A stretch of DNA of 64,000 nucleotides from Mucilaginibacter sp. PPCGB 2223 (GTDB lineage: Bacteria; Bacteroidota; Bacteroidia; Sphingobacteriales; Sphingobacteriaceae): contig NZ_MDJS01000001.1 of the NCBI RefSeq assembly GCF_001705515.1, positions 1,674,001 through 1,738,000 of the forward strand, written 5' to 3'. This document shows, piece after piece, positions 8,132 to 15,677 of the stretch (position 1 is the stretch's first letter; each line of letters starts with the position of its first letter). Below the pieces are notes generated by a model that worked only from the letters and a program-made list of their open reading frames with translations, did not search any database and had not been told where the DNA came from. Made by a program: the position numbers and the translations under genes.

Positions 8132-8180
8132 GTCTATGGATCATAGTAAACACTATGGACTATTGACCATGGTCTATGGG
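8132..8180 (+). repeat. Cluster of short CTATGG repeats in the ychF leader
   Basis: GTCTATGG (8132-8139), CTATGGAC (8153-8160) and GGTCTATGGG (8171-8180) recur within 50 bp. CATAGT (8142-8147) can pair with ACTATG (8152-8157), and ACCATGGT (8166-8173) is palindromic. The block lies between the promoter element and the ychF start, so it would be transcribed into the 5' leader. Confidence 0.55.
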
Positions 8181-8198
8181 CTACATAATAACGATAAA

Positions 8199-9296
8199 AT
8201 GGGTTTACAATGTGGTATAGTAGGTTTGCCGAATGTGGGTAAATCAACACTTTTTAATTGCTTATCAAATGCCAGGGCACAGGCCGCAAACTTTCCGTTC
8301 TGTACCATTGAGCCGAACGTTGGGGTTATCACCGTTCCCGACGAACGCATTACCAAATTAGCCGAGTTGGTAAACCCGCAACGCGTTGTGCCAAATGTGA
8401 TCGAGATTGTTGACATTGCCGGTTTGGTAAAAGGCGCCAGTAAAGGCGAAGGCTTAGGCAACCAGTTCCTGGCTAACATACGCGCCACCAATGCCATTAT
8501 CCACGTTTTGCGCTGCTTTGATGATGATAACGTGATCCATGTTGACGGCTCGGTAGACCCCATCCGCGATAAAGAGATCATCGATACCGAGCTACAGTTG
8601 AAAGACCTGGAATCGATAGAGAAAAAAATATCCAAAGTTGCCAAAGGTGCGCAGATAGGTGATAAAGAACAGAAAAAAGCTTTTGATGTACTGACGGTTT
8701 ATAAAAATCATCTGCTTGCAGGCAAATCGGCACGTACCGCGCCGGTAGCCGATGAAGACAAGGAATATATTGAAGATATCTGGCTGCTGACAGCAAAACC
8801 GGTGATGTACGTTTGCAATGTGGACGAGAAATCGGTAAACACCGGCAATGCTTATGTTGAACAGGTAAAAGCCGCCGTAAAAGAAGAAAATGCGCAGGTA
8901 TTGATCATTTCGGCGCAGATCGAATCGGAAATAGCACAGCTCGACTCGTACGAAGAGCGCCAGATGTTTTTGGACGACCTTGGCTTACAGCAATCGGGCG
9001 TGGCCCAGCTGATCAAGGCAGCATATAAGCTGCTTAACCTGGCTACTTATTTCACCGCCGGCGTACAGGAAGTACGTGCCTGGACCATCACCCAAGGCTT
9101 CACCGCACCACAAGCTGCCGGCGTTATCCATACAGATTTTGAGAAAGGCTTTATCCGAGCCGAGGTGATCAAATATGATGACTTTGTAAAATACGGATCG
9201 GAAAACGCCTGCAAGGAAGCCGGTAAATTAAGCGTTGAAGGCAAAACATATGTGGTTGCCGATGGCGATATTATGCATTTTAGATTTAACGTGTAA
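8199..9296 (+). CDS. ychF: Redox-regulated ATPase YchF (Obg/OLA1 family)
   Basis: 365 residues from the ATG at 8199, the family's standard length. An upstream in-frame ATG at 8136 would add 21 residues made by repeat sequence and is rejected. The G1 loop is GLPNVGKST (residues 8-16), with G2/G3 parts (NFPFCTIEPNVG, DIAGLVKGASKGEG). The NVDE motif replaces NKxD, which explains the ATP preference of this family. The C-terminal TGS-like domain ends the protein (HTDFEKGFIRAEVI). YchF associates with ribosomes and stress responses. The gene stands alone with its own promoter. Confidence 0.97.
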   Translation: MGLQCGIVGLPNVGKSTLFNCLSNARAQAANFPFCTIEPNVGVITVPDERITKLAELVNPQRVVPNVIEIVDIAGLVKGASKGEGLGNQFLANIRATNAIIHVLRCFDDDNVIHVDGSVDPIRDKEIIDTELQLKDLESIEKKISKVAKGAQIGDKEQKKAFDVLTVYKNHLLAGKSARTAPVADEDKEYIEDIWLLTAKPVMYVCNVDEKSVNTGNAYVEQVKAAVKEENAQVLIISAQIESEIAQLDSYEERQMFLDDLGLQQSGVAQLIKAAYKLLNLATYFTAGVQEVRAWTITQGFTAPQAAGVIHTDFEKGFIRAEVIKYDDFVKYGSENACKEAGKLSVEGKTYVVADGDIMHFRFNV

Positions 9297-9366
9297 CCCC
9301 CTTGCCCCCTAAGGAGGGAATTGATATATTTGTATTTCTCAAGCCCCCTTTAGGGGTTTGGGGCTT
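9295..9366. repeat. C-rich imperfect inverted repeat between ychF and tRNA-Arg
   Basis: The left arm 9295-9318 and right arm 9341-9366 are near reverse complements of the form AAGCCCC..CCCCTAA.GGGGG. The loop of about 22 bp is AT-rich. The sequence starts inside the ychF stop codon and ends exactly at the tRNA. A related C/G-rich block occurs at 43706-43791. It may act as the ychF terminator, but no good T run follows. Confidence 0.6.
9302..9332 (+). promoter_or_regulatory. Probable promoter of tRNA-Arg(CCG)
   Basis: A perfect TAnnTTTG element (TATATTTG, 9325-9332) lies in the loop of the inverted repeat, with a TTG at 9302-9304 spaced 20 bp upstream as the -33 region. The predicted transcript start is near 9339, about 28 nt before the mature tRNA. 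Confidence 0.6.
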
Positions 9367-9438
9367 GCTTCCGTAGTTCAATGGATAGAATTATGGTTTC
9401 CGGTACCATCGATATGAGTTCGAATCTCGTCGGAAGCA
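9367..9438 (+). tRNA. tRNA-Arg (anticodon CCG)
   Basis: A full cloverleaf can be folded. The acceptor GCTTCCG/CGGAAGC closes it. The D arm is GTTC...GAAT, the anticodon arm is ATGGT/ACCAT with loop TTCCGGT, and the T arm has the TTCGAAT loop. The discriminator is A at 9438 and CCA is not encoded. The anticodon CCG is at 9400-9402 and reads the CGG codon. A terminator follows at 9468. Confidence 0.95.
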
Positions 9439-9467
9439 CTTTATGAGACTGCATCAGTTTCGGGTAA

Positions 9468-9497
9468 GGATCGCTCTAAAAATAGCGATCCTTTTTT
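9468..9497 (+). terminator. Intrinsic terminator after tRNA-Arg(CCG)
   Basis: GGATCGCT (9468-9475) pairs with AGCGATCC (9484-9491) around an 8-nt A-rich loop, followed by six T. Confidence 0.93.
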
Positions 9498-9601
9498 ATT
9501 GATACCCAACAACCACCCGACAAGGACTTAACATCCTGTGTTTGTCGTGATCCGCCCCTTAAAAGTCTCGAATACCCCTCACGGCCATTCAATTGGCCGT
9601 C

Positions 9602-9609
9602 TATCTTTG
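9602..9609 (+). promoter_or_regulatory. -7 promoter element for the SRPBCC gene
   Basis: TATCTTTG exactly matches TAnnTTTG but ends only 4 bp before the annotated ATG at 9614. If it is used, transcription would begin about at that ATG, and the next in-frame ATG (9629) could be the real start. Confidence 0.5.
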
Positions 9610-9613
9610 AAGC

Positions 9614-10030
9614 ATGCAAACAGATTACATGCCTATCACGCTAAGCGTTGAAGTTAACGCCTCAATCGATTTGGTTTGGAAACTATGGAACACACCTGAA
9701 GATATCAGGCACTGGAATAATGTGTCCGATAAATGGCATACACCGTCGGCACAGAACGATCTGCGCCCTGGCGGCAGGCTCTCCCTGGTTATGGGTTTGA
9801 AAGATGGTAGTTTCAGTTTTGATTTTGAGGCGGTGTATGATGAGGTGCGGATGCACGAATTCATCAGTTACACACTGACCGAGGGGCGGCGATCCGAAAT
9901 TCAGTTTACGGGAACTAACCCGGTTACTATAACCGAAACTTTCGAGCCTAATGATCATGACCCGCTGGAAATGCAGCGTGATTTTTGCCAGGCGGTATTA
10001 AATTCATTTAAAAAATATGCTGAAGCATGA
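9614..10030 (+). CDS. SRPBCC (AHSA1/START-like) domain protein
   Basis: 138 residues covering one AHSA1-type helix-grip domain. The pattern VNASIDLVWKLWNTPEDIRH at the start, WHTPSAQNDLRPGG in the middle and the closing EMQRDFCQAVLNSFKKYAE helix are typical of this family. These proteins form a hydrophobic ligand cavity; the ligand here is unknown. The start may be the ATG at 9629 (MPITLSVEV), because a promoter element lies immediately before 9614. The stop overlaps the peptidase E start by 4 bp (ATGA), so the two genes are coupled. Confidence 0.88.
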   Translation: MQTDYMPITLSVEVNASIDLVWKLWNTPEDIRHWNNVSDKWHTPSAQNDLRPGGRLSLVMGLKDGSFSFDFEAVYDEVRMHEFISYTLTEGRRSEIQFTGTNPVTITETFEPNDHDPLEMQRDFCQAVLNSFKKYAEA

Positions 10031-10767
10031 AACTACTGCTTACTTCCTCTGGTATCAGCAATGTCAGTATTCATCATGCGCTGGTCGAATTGCTGGGCAA
10101 ACCTGTTGCCGAAGCTAATGCACTTTTTATTCCAACGGCGATCTATCCTTTTGCGCAGGGCTCATTTTACGCTGGAAATGCCCTTTGGGGTGAGCGGGCC
10201 AAACTGGTCAACCTGGGCTGGAAGTCGATCGGTCTGCTGGAACTGACCGCGCTGCCGGGTATCGACCTTGAAATTTGGGCAGCCTCGGTCGCAGCGGCGG
10301 ATGTCCTGCTCGCCTGGGGCGGCGACCCTTTGTTCCTGGCTTACTGGCTGCAGAAGTCGGGCCTGATCGATCTGTTATCGTCGCTTGGGCGGGAAATGGT
10401 GTATGTGGGCGTGAGTGCGGGTAGTATGGCTGCGTCGGCCACTTTCGCCGAGACTTACCAGGGGCCGCGCGGCGGGGCCGGCGATGTGCTCGCTTCCGAA
10501 GATATTTTATTTACTGCGCCGGAAGGCGAAGTTCGCCGGACGTTGATCACTGCCCGGGGAGCCGGATGGGTCGACTTTGCGATCATTCCACACTTTGAGA
10601 ACGCTGGCCACCCTGACGCCTGCGGAGTTAATGTGGAAGAATGGGCCGCCAAACTCACTGTTCCTGTTTACGCGATCGATGACCAAACCGCTGTGAAAAT
10701 AACTGACCAAAAAATTGAAGTTATTTCAGAAGGCAACTGGAAGTTGTTCGGACCATTGACAAAATAG
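10027..10767 (+). CDS. Peptidase E-like protein (S51 family, type 1 glutamine amidotransferase fold)
   Basis: 246 residues. The nucleophile elbow VGVSAGSMAA puts Ser at residue 130, and AWGGDPLFLAYWL (about 96-108) forms the preceding loop. A histidine-containing stretch IIPHFENAGHPD lies near residue 197. S51 enzymes cleave N-terminal Asp from dipeptides; several relatives are uncharacterised. The gene looks more GC- and CTG-rich than its neighbours by eye, which may hint at transfer. It overlaps the SRPBCC gene by 4 bp and ends at a bidirectional terminator. Confidence 0.85.
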   Translation: MKLLLTSSGISNVSIHHALVELLGKPVAEANALFIPTAIYPFAQGSFYAGNALWGERAKLVNLGWKSIGLLELTALPGIDLEIWAASVAAADVLLAWGGDPLFLAYWLQKSGLIDLLSSLGREMVYVGVSAGSMAASATFAETYQGPRGGAGDVLASEDILFTAPEGEVRRTLITARGAGWVDFAIIPHFENAGHPDACGVNVEEWAAKLTVPVYAIDDQTAVKITDQKIEVISEGNWKLFGPLTK

Positions 10768-10835
10768 AACATAGCTAATGGTTTATTTGCTCGCCAAGTC
10801 TCCTTTGGAATCGCTTGTGTGATGCATTTCATAAA

Positions 10836-10872
10836 TAAAAAAGGATCGTTTTTCGGAACGATCCTTTTTTAT
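10836..10872. terminator. Bidirectional intrinsic terminator
   Basis: AAGGATCGTT (10841-10850) pairs with AACGATCCTT (10857-10866), with A residues before and T residues after. It separates convergent genes ending at 10767 (+) and 10879 (-). Confidence 0.9.
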
Positions 10873-10878
10873 TTGGTC

Positions 10879-11763
10879 TTATCTTATCTTCTTCAAAAAC
10901 GGACTATTCTCCAAAAAAAGCTGAAAATTATCCGGGTTACATATAATATCGTTATGCTCGTGCAGGCTATGGATAAACAGTATCCGTTCGTTTTTAACCA
11001 TTTGTGGCGTCAGATCAATCTCTTCTGTTTCAGTATAAGGCAAATGCTCCTGTGCAAGTAACTTTATCATGTTGTGACTTTCATCCACCGTACCTCCATG
11101 ATCCGTATAAATCTGGCTGAACCGGTGTGCAGTATCAGCCTTTAACCAGTTGATAAATTGAGCGGTATTGGCGTACAGGGCATCAAACAGCATCACCTGG
11201 CCGACGGGCATTTGCCCATTTTGGAGGATGTGGGCTATCACCCGGTAAGCGCCGCTGTGGCCCCCTAACAGTATGTGCCCCGGTTGGCAATCCTTGCCGA
11301 TGAGCTTTTGCGCTTTCATTCCGTTTAATACATCCGCAACTAAAGCCTTGAATACACCCTCGTTTTCCAGTTTACCGCCGTAGCCGTCCGGGGCGTCGCG
11401 GGCTGTTTCGGGTAAAATTAAAACAGCGTTTTCGTGTGAAGCAATAAACTGCCGGGTGAGCTGGTAAAACGATGCCGCGCTGTCTACATGATTGCGCCAG
11501 CCGTGGAACCAAAACACAAGGTCGACCGTTTTTTTGGCATCCAGTTTTTTGGGTGCAATGATCAGCACCGTACTATCGTGATAATGTTCGGCTTCGGTAT
11601 ACAAAACCTTGGCATAAATATGCCCCTTTGCCCTGCCTGTATCCGGGAAGGCTGTATGCGACGATGTGATATGGAAAATTACAGCACCCGGCTCCTGGGC
11701 AAAAGATGACCTGATACCGATGATAAATAAAGCGGTGAAGATTAAAGCAAAGCGAATTGTCAT
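10879..11763 (-). CDS. Secreted alpha/beta-hydrolase-like protein
   Basis: 294 residues with a signal peptide (1-22, ending SSFA-Q). The hydrolase core shows a strand-loop VFWFHGW (83-89) in the oxyanion-hole position and a nucleophile elbow GGHSGAY with Ser170. LFDALY lies in the acid-loop region and IHSLHEHND near the C-terminus offers the histidine. This is an esterase/hydrolase arrangement, probably periplasmic. The substrate is unknown. It is a single gene with no obvious operon partner. Confidence 0.75.
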   Translation of the reverse strand: MTIRFALIFTALFIIGIRSSFAQEPGAVIFHITSSHTAFPDTGRAKGHIYAKVLYTEAEHYHDSTVLIIAPKKLDAKKTVDLVFWFHGWRNHVDSAASFYQLTRQFIASHENAVLILPETARDAPDGYGGKLENEGVFKALVADVLNGMKAQKLIGKDCQPGHILLGGHSGAYRVIAHILQNGQMPVGQVMLFDALYANTAQFINWLKADTAHRFSQIYTDHGGTVDESHNMIKLLAQEHLPYTETEEIDLTPQMVKNERILFIHSLHEHNDIICNPDNFQLFLENSPFLKKIR

Positions 11764-11857
11764 AGGATGTGTTTAGTTTTTCCCCATCCAAAATAAACAT
11801 AAAACTATAGATTATTGCATAGTAATTTTGTATCGCTTTTTACCTATCGCCGAATCC

Positions 11858-12208
11858 CTATTTCAATAACGGGCGCGGATCGAAAACTACTTTAAACCAG
11901 GCTATCTTTTCGGCTGTAACTTTGTACCACCCGCAGCAAAACAGGGTAGCCCCGCCCATATTGATATCGTAAAACAGGCAAACATCATCGCCGTCTGCAA
12001 ACGATCTTTTGATATCATATTTGAATTTCATTTTCTGCATATCGGCCATATAGTTGTCGGCGCCATCGCGGCTGCCCATTACGCCTTCAAACTTCATATC
12101 ATCCGCCATGAAACGGCGGGCGGCTTTAAAATCTTCTTTGTTCAAAGCTTCAATAAACGAGAGCACTGCAACTTTCGCAGCGCTCTCGGGATTGGTTTGT
12201 GCTGTCAT
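11858..12208 (-). CDS. SnoaL/NTF2-like small protein
   Basis: 116 residues. The pattern AVLSFIEALNKEDFKAARRF then MADDMKFEG and a series of beta strands ending GWYKVTAEKIAWFKVVFDP matches the cone-shaped NTF2-like fold of the SnoaL group. These proteins are small-molecule isomerases or ligand-binding proteins. It is 36 bp downstream of a carboxymuconolactone decarboxylase-like gene and two genes from a Crp-like regulator, suggesting one small unit. Specific activity cannot be assigned. Confidence 0.78.
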   Translation of the reverse strand: MTAQTNPESAAKVAVLSFIEALNKEDFKAARRFMADDMKFEGVMGSRDGADNYMADMQKMKFKYDIKRSFADGDDVCLFYDINMGGATLFCCGWYKVTAEKIAWFKVVFDPRPLLK

Positions 12209-12244
12209 ATCTGCTTAACATCATAAACCGGGTTATCGTTTAAT

Positions 12245-12691
12245 TCATTTTGCCTGTACCGATGGTTGCAGGGCTGTGGCAATGCCAATCCGGTTCCAGG
12301 AGTTGATGTTGATGATGGCCATGATGATTTTCGAGAGGTAAGCCCTGTCAAACAAGGCGGCAGCCGCATTATAGGTTTCATCGGATACGTGGCCGGTTAT
12401 AAGGGTTACCTCTTCGGTCAATGCCAGTATCGCGCGCTCCTTGTCGTCAAAAAACGGCGTATCGCGCCAGGCGTTCAGTGCATAAATGCGTTGTTCGGTT
12501 TCGCCTGCTTTGCGCGCATCGTGGGTATGCATGTCGATACAAAAAGCGCAGCCGTTAATTTGTGATGCCCGTATTTTGATCAGATCGTTGTGTTTGGGAT
12601 CTATCAAAGATGTTTCTACATAATGGTTAAAAGCCAGCATCGCTTTGTATGCTTCTGGTTCGGCCTGGTTAATTTTAATTCGTGTGCTCAT
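12245..12691 (-). CDS. Carboxymuconolactone decarboxylase/AhpD-like protein
   Basis: 148 residues. The signature CxxC...H of AhpD-type proteins is present as INGCAFCIDMHTHDARKAGE, with C48, C51 and H55. The helical remainder (ERIYALNAWRDTPFFDDKER) also fits. AhpD-like proteins reduce peroxide or thiol partners through the cysteine pair; the true substrate is unknown. The neighbours are a Crp-like regulator upstream and an NTF2-like protein downstream, an arrangement common in Bacteroidota. An oxidative-stress role is plausible but inferred. Confidence 0.9.
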   Translation of the reverse strand: MSTRIKINQAEPEAYKAMLAFNHYVETSLIDPKHNDLIKIRASQINGCAFCIDMHTHDARKAGETEQRIYALNAWRDTPFFDDKERAILALTEEVTLITGHVSDETYNAAAALFDRAYLSKIIMAIININSWNRIGIATALQPSVQAK

Positions 12692-12764
12692 GGTTTTATT
12701 GTTTTGTTAAAACAAAGTTGAGCATTAAGTATCCTCAAAAAAATGAACCGGGTTTAAGAAAACA

Positions 12765-13337
12765 CTAATCTTTTTTGGCCCTCAGCCTGCTTAAAAATTG
12801 CGGTGTAAAGCCCAGGTACGATGCCAGCATGTATTGCGGCACGCGCTGTATAAACCCGGGGAACAGTTTAACAAAATGGCGGTAACGCTCTTCGTCGCTT
12901 TGATTAAAGATAAAGCCTATTCGGCGCTGCGAAGCAACAAAGGCTTTCTGCATCATGATATAGAAGTATGTTTGCAATTTAGGTACCTGCTCAAACAGTT
13001 CGGTTTGATGCATGGCAGGTAAAAAAAACAATTCACAGGGTTCGATAGCCTGTATATAACATTGTGAAGGTTGTTTGTTAAGCAAGCTATCATAATCGGC
13101 TATCCACCAGCTTTCGATAGCAAACTGGGTAATCTGCTCATTCAGCTTATCGTTTACAAAATATAAGCGCAGGCAGCCCTTCACTACAAAGTAATTCCCC
13201 GGGCATACCTTGCCCGGCTGCAACAAAAACTCTTTCTTTTTTAAAGTTTTAGATTGAATTTTAGCTTGAAGCAGTTGCTCTTCATCCACTGTTAACGTTA
13301 CAAAGCGCCTGATATGTTCGGATAGCTGCGTGTACAT
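12765..13337 (-). CDS. Crp/Fnr family transcriptional regulator
   Basis: 190 residues. Residues 15-120 form the cyclic-nucleotide-binding-like beta barrel (FLLQPGKVCPGNYFVVKGCLRLYF written in part: QPGKVCPGNYF, KGCLRLYF). A long helix follows, then a short helix-turn-helix at the C-terminus (YMLASYLGFTPQFLSRLR). The cAMP-contact residues of true Crp are not evident, so the ligand is unknown. It lies upstream of the carboxymuconolactone decarboxylase-like gene on the same strand, with a 73-bp gap, and is the natural candidate to regulate it. Confidence 0.88.
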   Translation of the reverse strand: MYTQLSEHIRRFVTLTVDEEQLLQAKIQSKTLKKKEFLLQPGKVCPGNYFVVKGCLRLYFVNDKLNEQITQFAIESWWIADYDSLLNKQPSQCYIQAIEPCELFFLPAMHQTELFEQVPKLQTYFYIMMQKAFVASQRRIGFIFNQSDEERYRHFVKLFPGFIQRVPQYMLASYLGFTPQFLSRLRAKKD

Positions 13338-13341
13338 TATT

Positions 13342-14493
13342 TTATTGCGAAACCGTGTACCAGGGAATACTTAAAAAGCCTTTATGTAAGTACACAGAAA
13401 CACTTTCGCCGATAGACTTTTGATTGTATAAAGTGCGCGAAACCGAAACGGTACGTACCTTGAGTTGTTGCCCCCAGCCACTTATCTGTAAATTATAACT
13501 GGTGCTTTTGCCGTGCCTTACGTACTTATCTAACACTGTAGCGCTGTACTGCTGCACTTCCGACCTATCGAACACATCGTTAACCGAAGCTACTGCGCCG
13601 GCGCCGTACATAGCACCGAATATGAGTAAAATAATAATCTTGCCCTTGATATCTGTATTGTTGCTTGCATGATCTGCAAAATAAAATAACAGCATAAACG
13701 CCAGCAATACAATAGTTGCAAACAACACAAAGTTGTCGTATTGTAGGATATTACCCCGGCTCAGGCCTACGGCCATCAACATTATTGCCGGGAACTCGAT
13801 ACCGATAATGATGTGATAATAGGGACTTGCTTTTTTTGTGATGATCCGGATAAGGCCGTTGCTGGTGGCTATAACCAATGCCCCGAGCAAAGGATAGATC
13901 AGGGCCACCAAAATAAAGGGCGCATCGCCACCTGATGTTGCTAAACTGATAAAGCCCAGCGCCCCTATTATACCACCACCGATAGAATAGCCTATCGCTA
14001 TATATTTTGCACGGTCCAATTTAGCTTTTCTGTCTTCTACGGTATAGCCTAAACTGATATCGTTTAAGACGGCATTTAACTCCGTCGCGCCTTCATCGGC
14101 ATTCAGATCGGTAAAATTAGCCAGTAGCCAATCTTTTAACTCGCTGCCATCGGCATAGTCGCCGCAACTGCCTATGCTTATTTTTTTACCCGACAATGAT
14201 TCGATAACCACAGTTTTTTGATTGAAACGAACTCCTTTAATATCGGCTATCTGTAATTCGATAGTTTTAAAAATATTGGTGTTGGTTAGCGTAGTATCCG
14301 TAATAACAATACGCCTTTGTGCCACCGATGTGAAAATGAACACACCGATCGGCACCAGAAATATAGCCATGATCCAGGCAACATCCTCGCCCCGGCTTTG
14401 AACTATACCGAACACGGCTCCGCCGATCATCAAAAGGGCAAAAAAACCACAAAATACTTTAAGCCATACCGATACTGTAAACTCCCTGTTCAT
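13342..14493 (-). CDS. Membrane protein of unknown function with PH-like loop
   Basis: 383 residues. Two membrane helices at about 10-31 and 38-57 are followed by a soluble beta-rich segment (TDTTLTNTNIFKTIELQI, about 60-125) like a bacterial PH domain. A block of four or five further helices lies at about 165-310, with a soluble C-terminal tail. The family is not recognised. It ends 4 bp before the Crp-like gene and starts 5 bp after the DUF1003 gene, so the three are probably co-transcribed. No catalytic motif is visible. Confidence 0.7.
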   Translation of the reverse strand: MNREFTVSVWLKVFCGFFALLMIGGAVFGIVQSRGEDVAWIMAIFLVPIGVFIFTSVAQRRIVITDTTLTNTNIFKTIELQIADIKGVRFNQKTVVIESLSGKKISIGSCGDYADGSELKDWLLANFTDLNADEGATELNAVLNDISLGYTVEDRKAKLDRAKYIAIGYSIGGGIIGALGFISLATSGGDAPFILVALIYPLLGALVIATSNGLIRIITKKASPYYHIIIGIEFPAIMLMAVGLSRGNILQYDNFVLFATIVLLAFMLLFYFADHASNNTDIKGKIIILLIFGAMYGAGAVASVNDVFDRSEVQQYSATVLDKYVRHGKSTSYNLQISGWGQQLKVRTVSVSRTLYNQKSIGESVSVYLHKGFLSIPWYTVSQ

Positions 14494-14498
14494 TGGTC

Positions 14499-14912
14499 TT
14501 ATTTTTTGTTCATTTCTTCCAGCATTGTCAAAATCCTGTCCAGCTTCTCGGTTTCGATGGCATTTAGGCGAAGCTGCAACTCTTCGATCTCTTTTTTGGC
14601 TTCGATATTAGTCCTGAAATCTTCATTGGCCTGTATGCGGTCGCGCTCGCTCTGGCGGTTCTGAGCCATCATGATGATAGGTGCCGCATAAGCCGCCTGG
14701 GTAGAGAACACCAGGTTAAGTAACACAAATGGGTACACGTCCCAATGGCTCATGAATGCTACAACGTTAAGCACCATCCATAGGGCAACTATAATTGTTT
14801 GAATAATGATAAAACGCCAAGAGCCCATGCCGTTAGCCACCGAATCGGCAAGGCGCTGGCCGAAATCCAGTGATTCTTTATCGATCTGGTGCCAGGTTTT
14901 TTTAATATCCAT
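14499..14912 (-). CDS. DUF1003 domain membrane protein
   Basis: 137 residues from the ATG at 14912 (a second ATG is one codon upstream). Two membrane segments are visible, IIIQTIIVALWMVLNVVAF and YPFVLLNLVFSTQAAYAAPI, followed by the highly typical IIMMAQNRQSERDR and a coiled-coil tail (NIEAKKEIEELQLRLNAIE). This is the standard DUF1003 architecture. Function is not known; the family occurs in many bacteria. It leads the operon with the unknown membrane protein downstream. Confidence 0.92.
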   Translation of the reverse strand: MDIKKTWHQIDKESLDFGQRLADSVANGMGSWRFIIIQTIIVALWMVLNVVAFMSHWDVYPFVLLNLVFSTQAAYAAPIIMMAQNRQSERDRIQANEDFRTNIEAKKEIEELQLRLNAIETEKLDRILTMLEEMNKK

Positions 14913-15086
14913 CATTGTTAAGGTTTAAATTTATGTGGTGGTAATATAAGTATTTTATCATTTAATATCTTAAGGGTTGATGCATGTCGCACGAAGGTGA
15001 TTTACACTTATCTGCTTATTTTACCCGGTGATACTTTTGCCGGAATGCAAAATGGCAACAATGCCCACGGGCCATGTAAAAACAAG

Positions 15087-15094
15087 TATATTTG
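15087..15094 (+). promoter_or_regulatory. -7 promoter element at the NUDIX gene
   Basis: TATATTTG matches TAnnTTTG exactly and lies 5 bp before the preferred ATG at 15100. This would place the transcript start at or next to the start codon. Confidence 0.45.
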
Positions 15095-15099
15095 GCACA

Positions 15100-15672
15100 A
15101 TGGTAAGACAAAAGATTGAAAGATGGTCGGTTTTGGAGCAGGAAGATATTTCTCCAAGCCCATGGTTCCCGCTTACGCGCGAAACAGTGAAATTACCCGG
15201 AGGGCAGATTTTAAACGATTATTATTTTGCCCCACTGGGCGATGTTGTACAGGTACTGGCCTTAACCCCGCAGCACGAAGTGATACTGGTAAAACAGTAC
15301 AAACATGGTTTAGGCGATATTTTACTCGAATTGCCCGGGGGAATGCAGCAACCTGGTAAAGGGCTGATCGATTCGGCTATTGCCGAAATGGAGGAAGAAA
15401 CCGGCGTTAAAACAACCGCCGACAAATTAATATCATTGGGCAGAATAGCTATTAACCCAACCAAGCTGAAACAGGTGACCTATGGTTATTTGTTGTTCGA
15501 TGCAGAGTTTAACTCCACGCAAAAACCCGACCCGTCGGAAGTGATAGAGCTGATTACCCTGCCCGCGCCACAGGTATTGCAGATGGTAAAAGATGGCGAA
15601 ATATGGACCACCGATTCGGTTTGTTTCATTTTAAAAGCCTCGATCATGTACCCTCATATTTTTGCCTTATAA
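15100..15672 (+). CDS. NUDIX hydrolase (ADP-ribose pyrophosphatase-like)
   Basis: 190 residues from the ATG at 15100 (MVRQKIERWSVLEQEDISPS), a start that matches related proteins; an ATG at 15028 would add 24 unlikely residues. The Nudix box lies in GGMQQPGKGLIDSAIAEM followed by EEETGV. The catalytic Glu pair is kept, but the first Glu of the canonical GX5EX7REUXEEXGU is Lys and the Arg is Ala. Substrate choice is therefore uncertain. These enzymes cleave nucleoside diphosphates linked to another group. The gene runs directly into an APC permease gene 5 bp downstream. Confidence 0.85.
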   Translation: MVRQKIERWSVLEQEDISPSPWFPLTRETVKLPGGQILNDYYFAPLGDVVQVLALTPQHEVILVKQYKHGLGDILLELPGGMQQPGKGLIDSAIAEMEEETGVKTTADKLISLGRIAINPTKLKQVTYGYLLFDAEFNSTQKPDPSEVIELITLPAPQVLQMVKDGEIWTTDSVCFILKASIMYPHIFAL

Positions 15673-15677
15673 CGCCT

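Noticed and set aside
8136..8198. Upstream ATG as the start of ychF
   Set aside because: It would add residues encoded by the CTATGG repeats and exceed the conserved family length.
9367..9438. tRNA-Arg(CCG) as an integration site for an island containing the SRPBCC and peptidase E genes
   Set aside because: No integrase and no direct repeat of the tRNA 3' end was seen downstream.
11823..11830. TAATTTTG on the plus strand as a promoter
   Set aside because: No plus-strand gene follows; it would only give antisense RNA, for which there is no other sign.
15603..15677. ATG at 15603 as the start of the APC permease
   Set aside because: It overlaps the NUDIX coding region by 70 bp; the TTG at 15678 fits the first membrane helix.
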